Assembly: GCF_002764115.1 (NCBI RefSeq)
Contig: NZ_CP017941.1
Coordinates: 1-64,000 of the forward strand
Reading direction: 5' to 3'
Source of the DNA: Phyllobacterium zundukense
GTDB taxonomy: Bacteria > Pseudomonadota > Alphaproteobacteria > Rhizobiales > Rhizobiaceae
Length of the DNA: 64,000 nt
Shown here: positions 11,649-21,150 of the stretch, one piece after another
Numbering within the stretch: position 1 is the first letter of the stretch
Layout: the number at the start of each line of letters is the position of its first letter
The notes under the pieces: model-generated
Database searches by the model: none
Told to the model about the DNA's origin: nothing
What the model saw: the letters and a program-made list of their open reading frames with translations, nothing else
Translations under genes and position numbers: made by a program

Positions 11649-12492
11649 ATGCAATATTACACGGGACTCGACGTATCGGTGAAAGAGACAGCGATCTGTA
11701 TTGTTGATGAGACAGGCAATATTTGCCGGGAAGTGAAAGTCGTCAGCCATCCGGATGACCTGATTGAGGTTCTCAAGGATCCGCAGTGGCAGATTGAGCG
11801 AATTGGCCTTGAAGCTGGCCCGTTGTCGCAATGGCTGTTCGAGGGCCTCGCCCGAGCTGGGCTCCCTGTCATCTGCATTGAAACCAGGCACACGAAGGCG
11901 TTCCTCCGGATTGAAAGTCGGGATGATTGGCACGATCAAGTACGAGGAACGCATCCGCGAACTCATTGACGATATTCCGGACCTGCTAGAGATCATGGAG
12001 CCACTGCTTGACGCGCGCAGGAAGCTGCGTGAACACTTTGCTACTCTCCATCGCAAGCTTCTGACGATCGTGCGCGGCGATACGGTCTGCCGACGGCTCA
12101 TGACAATTCCAGGCGTTGGGCCCGTTGTAGCGCTGGCCTATACGGCGACCATAGACATTCCCGCCCGTTTCAAGAGATCCAAAGCAGTGGGTCCAGTTCT
12201 TGGATTGACGCCTGTACTGAAACAATCCGGGGAAAGTCACCGTGTAGGTCGAACCTCGCTTTGTTGTGATGGCATCATGCGAACCTTGCTCTATGAAGGT
12301 GCTCAGACCTTGCTGACCAACGTGAAGCAATGGTCATGGTTAAAAGCCTGGGCAATGAATGTCGCCAAACGAAGAGGGATGAAAAAGGCCATTGTTGCAC
12401 TTGCACGCAGAATGGCTGTGATCATGCACCGGATGTGGACGAATGAGACAGAATTTTGCTGGACGAGAGAGGAACTGCCGGCAAGGATTTGA
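11649..12492 (+). pseudogene. IS110 transposase with internal deletion and frameshift
   Basis: The first 88 or so codons match copy 1 (YYTGLDVSVKETAICIVDE through RHTKAFL). At about 11910 sequence jumps to the segment matching GLKVGIVGTV in another frame, losing roughly 65 residues including the KTDRNDAR active-site Asp pair. The rest, to the stop at 12490-12492, is intact in its own frame. ATG 11649 follows AAAGGAG. Cannot encode an active recombinase. Confidence 0.88.
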
Positions 12493-12516
12493 CAATACCG
12501 CCGTTATATTAAGTGA

Positions 12517-12602
12517 ATTCCGCCAACAGCGGAATGATGTCCCACACGGGACGGAGAACAAGTGAGTTCGTTTGCTTCTCAGTTCTGCTGCCAACACGGC
12601 AG
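12517..12602 (+). ncRNA. Structured 3' non-coding region of IS110 copy 2
   Basis: Hairpins ATTCCGC/GCGGAAT (12517-12535, perfect), GTCCC/GGGAC (12539-12552) and CTGCC/GGCAG (12588-12602). They occupy the same order as in copy 1 but with changed stem bases that still pair, the pattern expected of a selected RNA structure. Confidence 0.45.
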
Positions 12603-12754
12603 TAAGAACGCCCCGAAGATTGTTCCACTTGTTTCATCTGAACCCATCATGGAAGGGCCAAAGTGCCGATTCCGGAGAGAAGAGCGAGCCCGTCGGGATA
12701 TCTAAAGTTGTTGGAAACGGTTGCCAGAAGAAGCTCTTGACCTTTGCCAGCGAC

Positions 12755-13279
12755 GATGAAAGTCGGAGATGTCACCGGAACGCTCAACCTTGCCCTAACA
12801 GCATCCGGCTGCGACAGCGCGAGGGTCGAGCACAAGCCGAGGCTGCTTTCAGACAATGGTCCGTGTTACGTCGCTGGAGAACTGGGCGAATGGCTGGAAA
12901 AGCGGTCTATCAAACAGGTTCACGGCGCTCCGGGACACCCAGACCCAGGGCAAGATCGAGCGCTGGCACCAAACATTGAAGAACCGCATCCTGCTCGAGA
13001 ACTACTTCTTCTCGGAAGACCTCGAAGCGCAGATCGCCGCCTTCGTCAATCATTACAACCACCGCCGATATCATGAGAGCATTGGCAATCTCACTCCTGC
13101 CGACGTTTACTTCGGGCGTGGTCAAACCATCCTGTTACAGAGAGAAAGGATCAAACGCGACACCATCAAGCTCAGACGCTTGCAACACAGACGGCAAGCC
13201 GCTTAAATCCACAACCAGACGAGCCAGAAACTCCAATCTTCCCAGACCAATCTGGTCTCAAATCATTTGATGACGGACA
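12755..13279 (+). pseudogene. IS3-family transposase orfB fragment (copy 1)
   Basis: C-terminal integrase part of an IS3-family transposase: LTASGCDSARVEHKPRLL, LSDNGPCYV (second Asp) and, after a shift, QGKIERWHQTLKNR (catalytic Glu) and HYNHRRYHESIGNLTPADV. Two bases present in the copy at 33954 are missing near 12943, breaking the frame. The intact right end is ACGGACA at 13273-13279, matching TGTCCGT at 33881 in inverse orientation. The 5' half is absent. Confidence 0.85.
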
Positions 13280-13312
13280 GCCCATGGCATCCGCATGGTT
13301 TCTCAAAACGGA

Positions 13313-14059
13313 CTACTGATGGCCGAAATAAGCGTTGGCAACCGTTTCAGCCTCCCCGTCCATTTTTATCTTTCCATGCTCAAGCCAAACGATACGAGTG
13401 CAATTCTTTACGAGAAGTTCTTTCGAGTGGCTCGCGATGATGAGGATTTTGGTCTCGTTCACTAGATCATGAAGCCGCTGATTTGCTTTATTTTGAAAGG
13501 ATTCATCACCTGCAGCGAGCCATTCGTCCATAATAAGAATTTCAGGCCGAATTACAGTCGAGATTGAAAACGCCAATCGAAGCTGCATACCAGTAGAATA
13601 GGTTCTAACTGGCATGTCGAGAAAGTTTCCCAGTTCTGAAAACTCTTCAATTTCGACTTGTCTCTCTGCCATCTCGCGCTTCGAAAACCCCAATAGAGCG
13701 CCACGTATGCCAATATTCTCTCGGCCTGTTGCCTCAGGATCGATTCCGAGCGAAATGTTGATAAGGGACGTACATTTCCCATTAATCGCTATACGCCCGC
13801 CTGATGGATAGTACACGCCGCTCATGACTCGCAGAAGTGTAGTTTTTCCGGACCCATTGTGTCCTATCAATCCAAGCCTGTCCCCCTCATTTAGACTGAG
13901 ATTGATGTCCTCGAGGCCGCGAATAACTACATGCCCTTCCGCGTTCGAGCCAATGGTACCGCCTGTCGCCAGGCTCATCACCTGGTTCTTAAGGGATCTG
14001 CTTTTTGCGTTGTAGATAGGAAAATCTACAGTGACATTTTCGAGTGCCATTGAAGTCAT
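13313..14059 (-). CDS. wzt: Polysaccharide ABC exporter, ATP-binding subunit (Wzt/KpsT-like)
   Basis: Energises export of a lipid-linked glycan across the inner membrane with the permease upstream. Seen: Walker A GHNGSGKTT at residues 66-74, signature YSTGMQLRL near 160, Walker B EILIMDEW near 183. Length 248 aa lacks the extra C-terminal carbohydrate-binding domain of long Wzt proteins, so it may not read chain-end modification. Start ATG 14059 is preceded by AAAGG. It lies 30 bases after the permease gene in the same direction. Confidence 0.9.
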   Translation of the reverse strand: MTSMALENVTVDFPIYNAKSRSLKNQVMSLATGGTIGSNAEGHVVIRGLEDINLSLNEGDRLGLIGHNGSGKTTLLRVMSGVYYPSGGRIAINGKCTSLINISLGIDPEATGRENIGIRGALLGFSKREMAERQVEIEEFSELGNFLDMPVRTYSTGMQLRLAFSISTVIRPEILIMDEWLAAGDESFQNKANQRLHDLVNETKILIIASHSKELLVKNCTRIVWLEHGKIKMDGEAETVANAYFGHQ

Positions 14060-14089
14060 GTCGAACCTTTGCGGATTAAAAAGGTGCTT

Positions 14090-14896
14090 TTACAACCAGT
14101 AGGTAACGCGTGAGCGAAAGCGGTTGAGGAAGAGCAGGGCGATTCCCCACCCGATAATTGCCATTGCGACCACTACCCCCCAATTGAGTAGTGTACCTGT
14201 CCCACCGAGCAATGGATCCCTGATTATACTGACCAGGTGATAAAACGGATTGAAATCCAGTATGAGAATTGATTTGTCAGCCGGCAGTTGGTGTGGTTGC
14301 CACATGATAGGCGTAATGTACATGCCGACCTGCATGATATTCTGTATGATCTGGGTTAGATCACGATATCGAGTGCATACAATCGATAGTATAACCATCA
14401 TCCAGAGCAAATTGAGAGATACGAGAAAGAAGGCAGGTATTACCAACAATGCGGTGAAGCCGACGAATTTGCCAAAAATAAGCAAAATAACAGGAAATAT
14501 TATGATGTTATGAAATAGAATTATCGAATTTCTCCACCAAGTTCTTAATATATAGGTAAAAAATGGTAGCGGAAGTTGAAGCATTGTATCAGAGTTAGAT
14601 ATAAAACTAGTGCAACCCTCATTTATCAGTTGAGAGTAATATCCCCACATAATGATACCAACGCAAATGAAAGGTAGAAACTCCGACATGGGCGTTCGAA
14701 AAATTGTTCCGAAAATCAGCCCCATAGCGCCAATGAGTACACCCATATTGATTGTTAGCCAAAACGCTCCAACACTGGAACGCCTATAACGCTGCGCTAC
14801 GTCCTGCCAGCCCAACAGTGCCGCTAAACGAAAGTTGCGTACCGCACCAGTTACGTCTTCCCAAGCGGTTATTTTTTTTGAGTTCGCTATGGTCAT
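14090..14896 (-). CDS. wzm: Polysaccharide ABC exporter, permease (Wzm/KpsM-like)
   Basis: ABC-2 type inner-membrane permease, about six hydrophobic segments between residues 45 and 265, with the family N-terminal amphipathic stretch DVAQRYRRSSVGAFW. I start at ATG 14896 (MTIANSKK; 268 aa); the longer frame to 15025 adds 43 charged residues not typical of the family. First gene of a two-gene leftward operon with wzt. Together they define an ABC-transporter-dependent O-antigen or capsule route rather than Wzx/Wzy. Confidence 0.88.
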   Translation of the reverse strand: MTIANSKKITAWEDVTGAVRNFRLAALLGWQDVAQRYRRSSVGAFWLTINMGVLIGAMGLIFGTIFRTPMSEFLPFICVGIIMWGYYSQLINEGCTSFISNSDTMLQLPLPFFTYILRTWWRNSIILFHNIIIFPVILLIFGKFVGFTALLVIPAFFLVSLNLLWMMVILSIVCTRYRDLTQIIQNIMQVGMYITPIMWQPHQLPADKSILILDFNPFYHLVSIIRDPLLGGTGTLLNWGVVVAMAIIGWGIALLFLNRFRSRVTYWL

Positions 14897-15437
14897 TGAA
14901 TACAGTCTTTCTATAGATACGTTCGTAACAGCTCTCGTATTGAGCGGTGGGCTATATACCCGTTGTCGTTGCGCTTCTATGCGGCATTGAGCTCCATCAA
15001 CAGCATAGGAAGCTGGCGGTAGCATGAAGAGATAGTCTATGAAAGCCCTTAGAAAATCCCGCGAGCAACGATTGCACCGCCTATTGCAAGGAAGATCAGC
15101 GCGGCGAAGATGCCATGCTGGGTGGGAGAACGCCGTCGAGTAACTGCAACACGTCCTCTACTGCATACGGCAGCTGGCAAGCAGCATCAAGCGCACTAAC
15201 CACGCTTTGCGCAGTACAGTTCGCCAATTGGCGATTGGTTTCACTCTCAGATTGTGGGGGATATGCGAGCAAACTAAAAACTATGACGATTCAAAGCGTT
15301 AACCGTGGCATCGCCGTGCGAATAATTGGAGCGGACGATGGGGGATATGGACGGGTTCGGTTGACTATTCCTGATGCTCGTGTTGAGTAGCGCACCGATG
15401 TGCCTGTCTATCCCTTTCTCAATTCTGGAATGTCCAA
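14897..15437. other. Divergent intergenic region between wzm and the rightward glycan operon
   Basis: About 540 bases. Short open frames (for example 15115-15390) have no ribosome site or family resemblance. The stretch probably holds promoters in both directions; I see no clear operator. It could also contain the eroded end of a lost gene. Confidence 0.35.
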
Positions 15438-16463
15438 ATGCTCAAAACCCTCTGGCGCCGCTTCCTAGCCGATCGCGTATCTTCTTCGATTGAGGCAAGG
15501 TTGATGAGCGGCCCTCATGCTGTATCGGTGCAACAAAGTATTGCCGAGACAGCATCTCTCCGTGAAAGACTCGAGCAACTTGAATCAAAGATGGCCGTTG
15601 CCCTCGATCCCAAACCCTGGAAGCGAAATCTTCATATTCCAGATTTAGGCAATCACCCTCCGATGAATGACGCCTTCATGGATTACTCCACAGTCAGCGC
15701 CTCGGATTTTTATCATCCAACTTTCCGCGAGCTCTGTTTGCAACTCGGATTAACGCCACTGCTTCATCGCAAATACTGGGAGTGGGCTTACGTTCTACAC
15801 CACGCTAGACGGTTGGGGGTCGTTGGAGAGGGTCGGCGCGCACTTGGCTTTGCGGTTGGCCAAGAGCCCTTACCTTCCGCTTTTGCAGCTTTAGGAACAC
15901 AAGTAGTTGCAACGGATGCGCCGCCGGACGTGGGTGAAGAGAAGGGATGGCGCAAGTCGAACGAACACGCGTCTGGACTTGCAGAAACGCACAAGCCGGA
16001 TCTAATCGATTGGGACAGTTATCAGAAACTGGCCTCAGCCCAAGCTTGCGATATGACCAATATTGATCCGACGCTAACCGGGTTTGATCTTTGCTGGTCA
16101 TGTTGTTCATTTGAGCATCTGGGTGACATTGAAGCTGGCCTTCGCTTTGTTGAGGAGAGTGTCGAACGGACACTCGCGCCTGGCGGTATCGCGATCCACA
16201 CTACGGAGTTCAATCTCTCATCTAACGATGCGACGATCGAGAGCGGCGCGACTGTGCTCTATCGATTGAAAGATATGGTCGCCTTCGCGGAACGTTTACG
16301 TTTGCGGGGACATCATGTCGAAGCGATAAAGGTCGCACCAGACGCGCATGTTCTGGATTTCTTCGTGGACACCCCACCGTTTGAAGCACCCGTTCACCTC
16401 AAACTCCAATTGTTGGGCTACACCAGCACATCCGTTGCTTTGATCATAAGACGCGGAGTATGA
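15438..16463 (+). CDS. SAM-dependent methyltransferase-like protein
   Basis: 341 aa. Residues 1-50 form a short coiled-coil-prone region (ASLRERLEQLESK), followed by a class I methyltransferase-type core: LGFAVGQEPLPSAFAALG as motif I, VVATD ending beta-2, FDLCWSCCSFEHLGD as the motif IV/V region. Motif I is unusual, lacking the classic GxGxG, so SAM binding is inferred from fold order. First gene of a rightward set with the large glycosyltransferase and two further methyltransferases; likely modifies the glycan. Confidence 0.7.
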   Translation: MLKTLWRRFLADRVSSSIEARLMSGPHAVSVQQSIAETASLRERLEQLESKMAVALDPKPWKRNLHIPDLGNHPPMNDAFMDYSTVSASDFYHPTFRELCLQLGLTPLLHRKYWEWAYVLHHARRLGVVGEGRRALGFAVGQEPLPSAFAALGTQVVATDAPPDVGEEKGWRKSNEHASGLAETHKPDLIDWDSYQKLASAQACDMTNIDPTLTGFDLCWSCCSFEHLGDIEAGLRFVEESVERTLAPGGIAIHTTEFNLSSNDATIESGATVLYRLKDMVAFAERLRLRGHHVEAIKVAPDAHVLDFFVDTPPFEAPVHLKLQLLGYTSTSVALIIRRGV

Positions 16464-16477
16464 CGATTGAACCGCAA

Positions 16478-16510
16478 GACTCGACTTCCAGTTTAGGGTC
16501 GTCTATGCCG
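16478..16510 (+). repeat. 33-bp direct repeat, copy 2
   Basis: Matches the copy at 8648-8680 at 28 of 33 positions. It sits 46 bases before the large glycosyltransferase start, the same distance and orientation relative to a glycan gene as copy 1. Confidence 0.65.
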
Positions 16511-16556
16511 TGTGGGTTTTCACAGCTTGTCTTTTAGGAATCGAGATCGTCTAGAT

Positions 16557-18983
16557 ATGCCCGAGCATCAGCCTGCCCCCAAGCGCGTTTTGGTCGATGG
16601 CCGAGTATTTTCGTCATCGGCATTCGACCGAGGAATGGGCCGTTATGTAACCCACATTATGGAGCAATTGGAAGCAGCAGGGTGTCTAGTGACCATCTTG
16701 CTATACAGAGATTGCGAACTCAGCACAGATTCAAAGCTATTGACTGACTACGCGATCCGTTTTGCAAACTATTCGCCACTCGAAAATTTATATGCCCACG
16801 AATTCACTGCGTATCTATCTGCTCTGCTCGAGAGTGAATCTTACGATTCTTACGTCGATACAACGCCGTTTCTGGCCCCACGCCGCTTCGACATTTTTTC
16901 GTGTCCTGTCATTGCAGTTTGCTACGATTTCATTCCGCTGAGGTATCCTGATTTCTATTTGCGCAATTACCAAGGCGCACCTCAAATTTACTATAACGGT
17001 TTGGCCCGTTTGGTGAAGGCTGACCATATCATATCCATTTCAACAACAGTCCGCGATCAGGTAGTTCGATATCTGGGCGTTCCAAATCAAAATGTTACGG
17101 TGATGTGCCCTACACTCGAAGAGCGATATCTTTCGGTGCAGCAATTTCCAGATGCCGACCCGTCCAACTACGTTTTTACTATCCTTGGATCGCATAAATC
17201 AAAAAACCCGGAAGGGTCTCTTGAGATATACAAGCAACTGCTGGCATCAGATCTGGTTGAGGTTCGCCTAAATGCTCCAAAGCAGGACCAACTAGATAGC
17301 CTACGCAACGCAAAACTGATCCCAAACGACGCATTTGTCTCTGCCGATATCACAGACGAGCAGAAATTCGAGCTGCAGTCCGGCGCCGGCGTTGTCGCGC
17401 ATTTGTCAATAGAAGAGGGGTTTGGCATTCCACTCTTAGAGGCAGTTTTCTTGGGTAGAAAAGTACTTGCCTTGGATATTCCCATAAACCGCGAACTCCT
17501 TGAGGCGGCCAAAGTCGGCCGAGAGTCTGCAGTATTTTGGCTTCCACCGCAGAACCAAACTCTGAATCTCCCCGCATTCAAGCGCTTTTTAGAGGCACCT
17601 GTCGATACGCAATTCCACGATGCTATTCGCCAAGCCTATCTCGCACATTGGGGAGCATCGGCACAGCTAATTGCCGATGCGTTGCGAAAAGCTGAAGCTG
17701 GATATGCAGCTTGGTGGGAACGCATTCAAGCGAAAATCTTCTCCTCAATTCCAGGTACGTCATGCGGCGTCGCCGACTACTCAGTGGCGTATGTTCGAAG
17801 CGCCGCTGGGAACATTGCGTTTTTCTTCTCAGAAGGTGAACAGGAGAACATTTCGTACCTTACGAATGTGAAGCTATTTACGCACTATGATTTTCAGCGA
17901 TTCACAGCCAAGTTTAAGGATGTAAAAGGTCTTTTCAACTTTGCATTTTCGACGGCCTTGCATCCCGGCCTCGATTTAGCACGCAAGGCGTCGCGAGCCG
18001 GCGATGTACTTCTTTTACATGAGCGTCGCTATTTCGATGGCTTTCGCTACATCCATATGTGGGCAAATGGTGTCAATGAACTACTGTTGGATGTGGCCGG
18101 AGCTGGAACAGAGGAAGATCGAACTAAACTGGCGATAGATTTCGTTTTTCGTCCGGAGTTTAACCGATACAAACACGTCCGAAACGAAAGGGCGCCGATA
18201 TCAGCGCAATGGTTGAGATCTCTGCCAGTTCGGACCGTTTCCCACTTGCCACCCGCTGTGATCGAACAGCTGGATCGGCAGGAATCCATAAACCCAGGTT
18301 CAATCATCAATGATATGGAGGCGATTGAGGACGATATTGACTTTGTTCCTCTCGGCATTGATGACCGCCGCAATCCTGCAGTCGATCGTGCATCACGGTT
18401 ATTGCGAGTCCATCGGGGTGTGCAGATGGACGATATTGTTATCGGCCACTATGGGCTCATCCTAAACGACTTGAAGCGGCTTTGGGACGTAACCCAAGCG
18501 GTGGTCGCTGCTGCCTCACATCGAGAGCGTGACAGGCGAGACAGCAGGCGGGTCTTCTTCTTTCTGGTAGGAAAGGTCATTGACAAAGACTTGTTTGAAA
18601 GGATCAGAGCCGAATTCCGCAACGCGGGACTGGCAGATCGACTGATCCATAGCAATCCTGCGTTCGAGAACGACTTCGATGCCGAGATCGCAGCATGTGA
18701 TGCAGTCGCATGTTTCCGAGTACAGACTCGCGGTCAGCTCTCGCACATATTTGTCCGCGCCTTGTCGCTCGGTACACCCGTGCTCGTAAATGAACGCAGT
18801 GGTTATGGTTATGATCCCCGGACGACAATCAAGGAAGACGACGTTATAAATGGTGTTAGCGCAGCAATCGACCTGATAGCGGATAAATCCAAGCTGCTTG
18901 AAATGCGCCGCCATGCCAGACAGCACTACGAGTCTAGCCATCGTGGTGACAAAAGTTTTGATGAAATGCTTCGCGACAGGTGA
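16557..18983 (+). CDS. Two-domain glycosyltransferase
   Basis: An 808-aa protein with two GT-B halves. The N-terminal half carries GRVFSSSAFDRGMGRYVTHI and the E(x7)E block EEGFGIPLLEAVFLG followed by LALDIPINREL. The C-terminal half has SIPGTSCGVADYS as a new domain start, then VIGHYGLILNDLKRL and a donor-site-like region FVRALSLGTPVLVNE without a clear second E(x7)E. It may add two different sugars, or the second half may be a partner domain. I start at ATG 16557 (MPEHQPAP); 45 upstream bases are also open. Stop overlaps the next gene by 4 bases. Confidence 0.82.
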   Translation: MPEHQPAPKRVLVDGRVFSSSAFDRGMGRYVTHIMEQLEAAGCLVTILLYRDCELSTDSKLLTDYAIRFANYSPLENLYAHEFTAYLSALLESESYDSYVDTTPFLAPRRFDIFSCPVIAVCYDFIPLRYPDFYLRNYQGAPQIYYNGLARLVKADHIISISTTVRDQVVRYLGVPNQNVTVMCPTLEERYLSVQQFPDADPSNYVFTILGSHKSKNPEGSLEIYKQLLASDLVEVRLNAPKQDQLDSLRNAKLIPNDAFVSADITDEQKFELQSGAGVVAHLSIEEGFGIPLLEAVFLGRKVLALDIPINRELLEAAKVGRESAVFWLPPQNQTLNLPAFKRFLEAPVDTQFHDAIRQAYLAHWGASAQLIADALRKAEAGYAAWWERIQAKIFSSIPGTSCGVADYSVAYVRSAAGNIAFFFSEGEQENISYLTNVKLFTHYDFQRFTAKFKDVKGLFNFAFSTALHPGLDLARKASRAGDVLLLHERRYFDGFRYIHMWANGVNELLLDVAGAGTEEDRTKLAIDFVFRPEFNRYKHVRNERAPISAQWLRSLPVRTVSHLPPAVIEQLDRQESINPGSIINDMEAIEDDIDFVPLGIDDRRNPAVDRASRLLRVHRGVQMDDIVIGHYGLILNDLKRLWDVTQAVVAAASHRERDRRDSRRVFFFLVGKVIDKDLFERIRAEFRNAGLADRLIHSNPAFENDFDAEIAACDAVACFRVQTRGQLSHIFVRALSLGTPVLVNERSGYGYDPRTTIKEDDVINGVSAAIDLIADKSKLLEMRRHARQHYESSHRGDKSFDEMLRDR

Positions 18984-20185
18984 ATATGAACAATCTTCCA
19001 TACACAAAAATCATTGATATCGCCGACTTCAGTAACCCCGTCTTGTTACCGCACTTGCAGGACATTGCTCGGGGTGAAATGCTTCGCTTTGGGTTGGATA
19101 AGGCAGAGATAATTCCAGATTCCAAACAGTGGGAATGCGCAATGATGCTGCGCACCCTGAGTGATCACGGCCTTATTCGTCCGGGAGCGCTCCTTGCAGG
19201 CATTGGGGCTGGTACCGAAGAAACGACGTTCGCGTTGGCTGCCAAGGGTTGTGTCGTATTTCCGACCGATCGCTACCTTGAGAACACACCTTGGTCGGAT
19301 GTAGCGCCGGCCGGCATGATGGTTCGCCCTGCCCAGTTTTCTCAGTATGACTACCCACGTGGTTCGGTAATTCCCGTTCATACAGACGCGCGTGTTCTCT
19401 CACTCCCAACGGATTTTTTCGACGGCGTTTACTCTGCGGGGTCTATTGAGCATTTTGGCTCACTGGAAGCAGTGGCAGCATCGGCAGAAGAGATTGGCAG
19501 GATCTTGAAGCCCGGTGGAGTTGCGGTGATCAGTACCGAGTTTCGCTTGGACGGCCCAATGGATAAGCGATGGTTTACTGACGATTGCATCTTGTTTACG
19601 CCATCATTATTGCAAGAATTCATTATCGGGCCGTCAGGTTTAGAAGTCATTGGAACTCCCGAATACACGACGTCGGATGCGACATATGACAGTCGTGTGG
19701 TTCTAATAGATTTCCTGGACAAGGCCAAAAAAGTGTCGTCGCTGGCTGACAAGCGAAATGCCTATCCCAATTTGGTTCTTTTTCACGACGGATATCTCTT
19801 CTGCTCTGTTCATTTGGCGTTAAAAAAGCCAGTGACAGCGAGCTCCCAGAGCAACGGAAGATCGGCTGTATTTAAGAACGTGGTTGAGAAGGAATCAACT
19901 CGTGCAAGCGCGATTCTGACGAGCCAAATTGTAGAATGGACAGGTTCTTACGGAAATCAGAAAGCTGATGTTCTCATGGAGGAGCTTAATGAACAAGCCA
20001 GCAGGTATGAACGTGAGTTGGCCGCCCTCCGCAACTCTCGCTCGCTTCGTTACACTCAACCGTTTCGAGAGGCTGCGAATGCAATTCGTCGTAACCCTGC
20101 CGCTTTAGCAACTGCTCTCTTTGTACTCCGATGCCTGAGAGGCATTAGAAATTTGGTCACAAAGCGCAAGCATGGTGCTGCATGA
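18980..20185 (+). CDS. SAM-dependent methyltransferase with C-terminal coiled coil
   Basis: 401 aa. Core motifs: AGIGAGTEETTFALAAKG (motif I), VVFPTD, then FDGVYSAGSIEHFG and GGVAVISTEF. Related in layout to the protein at 15438. The C-terminus adds an acidic helix and LNEQASRYERELAALRNSRSLRYTQP, resembling the tail of the FkbM protein that follows. GTG 18980 overlaps the upstream stop (GTGA); ATG 18986 is an alternative. Couples to the next gene by an ATGA overlap, so three genes are read as one unit. Confidence 0.8.
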   Translation: MNMNNLPYTKIIDIADFSNPVLLPHLQDIARGEMLRFGLDKAEIIPDSKQWECAMMLRTLSDHGLIRPGALLAGIGAGTEETTFALAAKGCVVFPTDRYLENTPWSDVAPAGMMVRPAQFSQYDYPRGSVIPVHTDARVLSLPTDFFDGVYSAGSIEHFGSLEAVAASAEEIGRILKPGGVAVISTEFRLDGPMDKRWFTDDCILFTPSLLQEFIIGPSGLEVIGTPEYTTSDATYDSRVVLIDFLDKAKKVSSLADKRNAYPNLVLFHDGYLFCSVHLALKKPVTASSQSNGRSAVFKNVVEKESTRASAILTSQIVEWTGSYGNQKADVLMEELNEQASRYERELAALRNSRSLRYTQPFREAANAIRRNPAALATALFVLRCLRGIRNLVTKRKHGAA

Positions 20186-21150
20186 CCTTTGTTTCCTACG
20201 CTCAGAACTTCGAAGATGTAATGCTTTGGCGGGCATTAAAGCACATCGAAGCTGGCTTCTACATCGATGTCGGAGCCGCTCACCCCGACGAAGAATCCGT
20301 AACGCGTGCGTTCTATGACCGGGGTTGGCGCGGCATTAATATTGAACCCGAGCCAGACTATGCTGCAGCACTTAGGGCGAGCCGGCCGCGTGATATCAAC
20401 TTAGAACTAGCGATTGGGTCGCACAAAGGCAAAGCTGTCATTCATCGAATTGCCGGCACTGGTTTGTCTACCTTTGATGCCAAGATTGCAGCAGAACATG
20501 AGAAGGCAGGATTTCCATCGCCGCAGGATATGGAAATCGAAGTCACAACAATCGAGAGCATATGGCGTAAATACGCTCTCGATACCGTTCATTTTATGAA
20601 GATAGATGTCGAGGGCGCTGAACTGGAAGTGATCAAGGGCGCCAACCTCAGCCATTGCCGACCCTGGGTAGTCATTGTCGAGGCGACTCGCCCTTCTACT
20701 CCAGAACGCAGTTCTCACAGATTTCAGAAGGTGATCAAGGACGCTGGCTACAAGCTGCGGTGGTTCGATGGGCTCAATGAATGGTACGTTGCTGAAGAAC
20801 ACGACAGCAGTCTTAAGAGTGTGTTTCGCTTGCCACCCAATATTTTCGATAATTTTGTGATGGCGAATTTTTTGGCTCAGGCAGGCAGAGCCGATAACGC
20901 TGAACGAGAGTTAGAACTCGTCAGAAGTGAATTGCATCGCATCGAAGGGTCTCTTCATTCCGCCCAAGAGCAGGCAGAACGATCCCACGCAGAATTCTTG
21001 GCGGCAGAAGCCAGGGCTATTATTGCCGAAGAGAAATCGAGGGAGAGAGAAGGCAAGGTAACTGCCGTGCAAGCCGAGTTAGACTTAATGCGGTCAAGCA
21101 AGTCATGGAAGATAACGTCACCGCTACGGATGGTCCGTTCCAAATTCTAA
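20182..21150 (+). CDS. FkbM-family methyltransferase with coiled-coil tail
   Basis: 322 aa. FkbM core: SYAQNFEDVMLWRAL, YIDVGAAHPDEESVT (motif I), NIEPEP, then HFMKIDVEGAELEVIKG, all diagnostic. Probably O-methylates a sugar. From about residue 240 it becomes a charged coiled coil (ELELVRSELHRIEGS) ending SSKSWKITSPLR, a tail seen in polysaccharide-assembly proteins, perhaps for docking or length control. Last gene of the rightward glycan operon. Confidence 0.9.
   Translation: MTFVSYAQNFEDVMLWRALKHIEAGFYIDVGAAHPDEESVTRAFYDRGWRGINIEPEPDYAAALRASRPRDINLELAIGSHKGKAVIHRIAGTGLSTFDAKIAAEHEKAGFPSPQDMEIEVTTIESIWRKYALDTVHFMKIDVEGAELEVIKGANLSHCRPWVVIVEATRPSTPERSSHRFQKVIKDAGYKLRWFDGLNEWYVAEEHDSSLKSVFRLPPNIFDNFVMANFLAQAGRADNAERELELVRSELHRIEGSLHSAQEQAERSHAEFLAAEARAIIAEEKSREREGKVTAVQAELDLMRSSKSWKITSPLRMVRSKF

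Larger units (their letters stand above)
11521..12678 (+). mobile_element. IS110-family element, copy 2 (defective)
   Basis: Diverged relative of copy 1, directly abutting it in the same orientation. Its left-end hairpin is AGATGGG (11521-11527) with CCTCATCT (11543-11550). The transposase is internally deleted, but both non-coding ends are conserved, so it may be a substrate for the intact enzyme. The right end is placed near 12678 by the shared GGGCCAAA..GCCGAT.CCG motif and is approximate. Confidence 0.7.

Noticed and set aside
15115..15390. 91-codon open frame and a 35-codon inner frame before the rightward methyltransferase
   Set aside because: No ribosome site; low-complexity start; likely intergenic.
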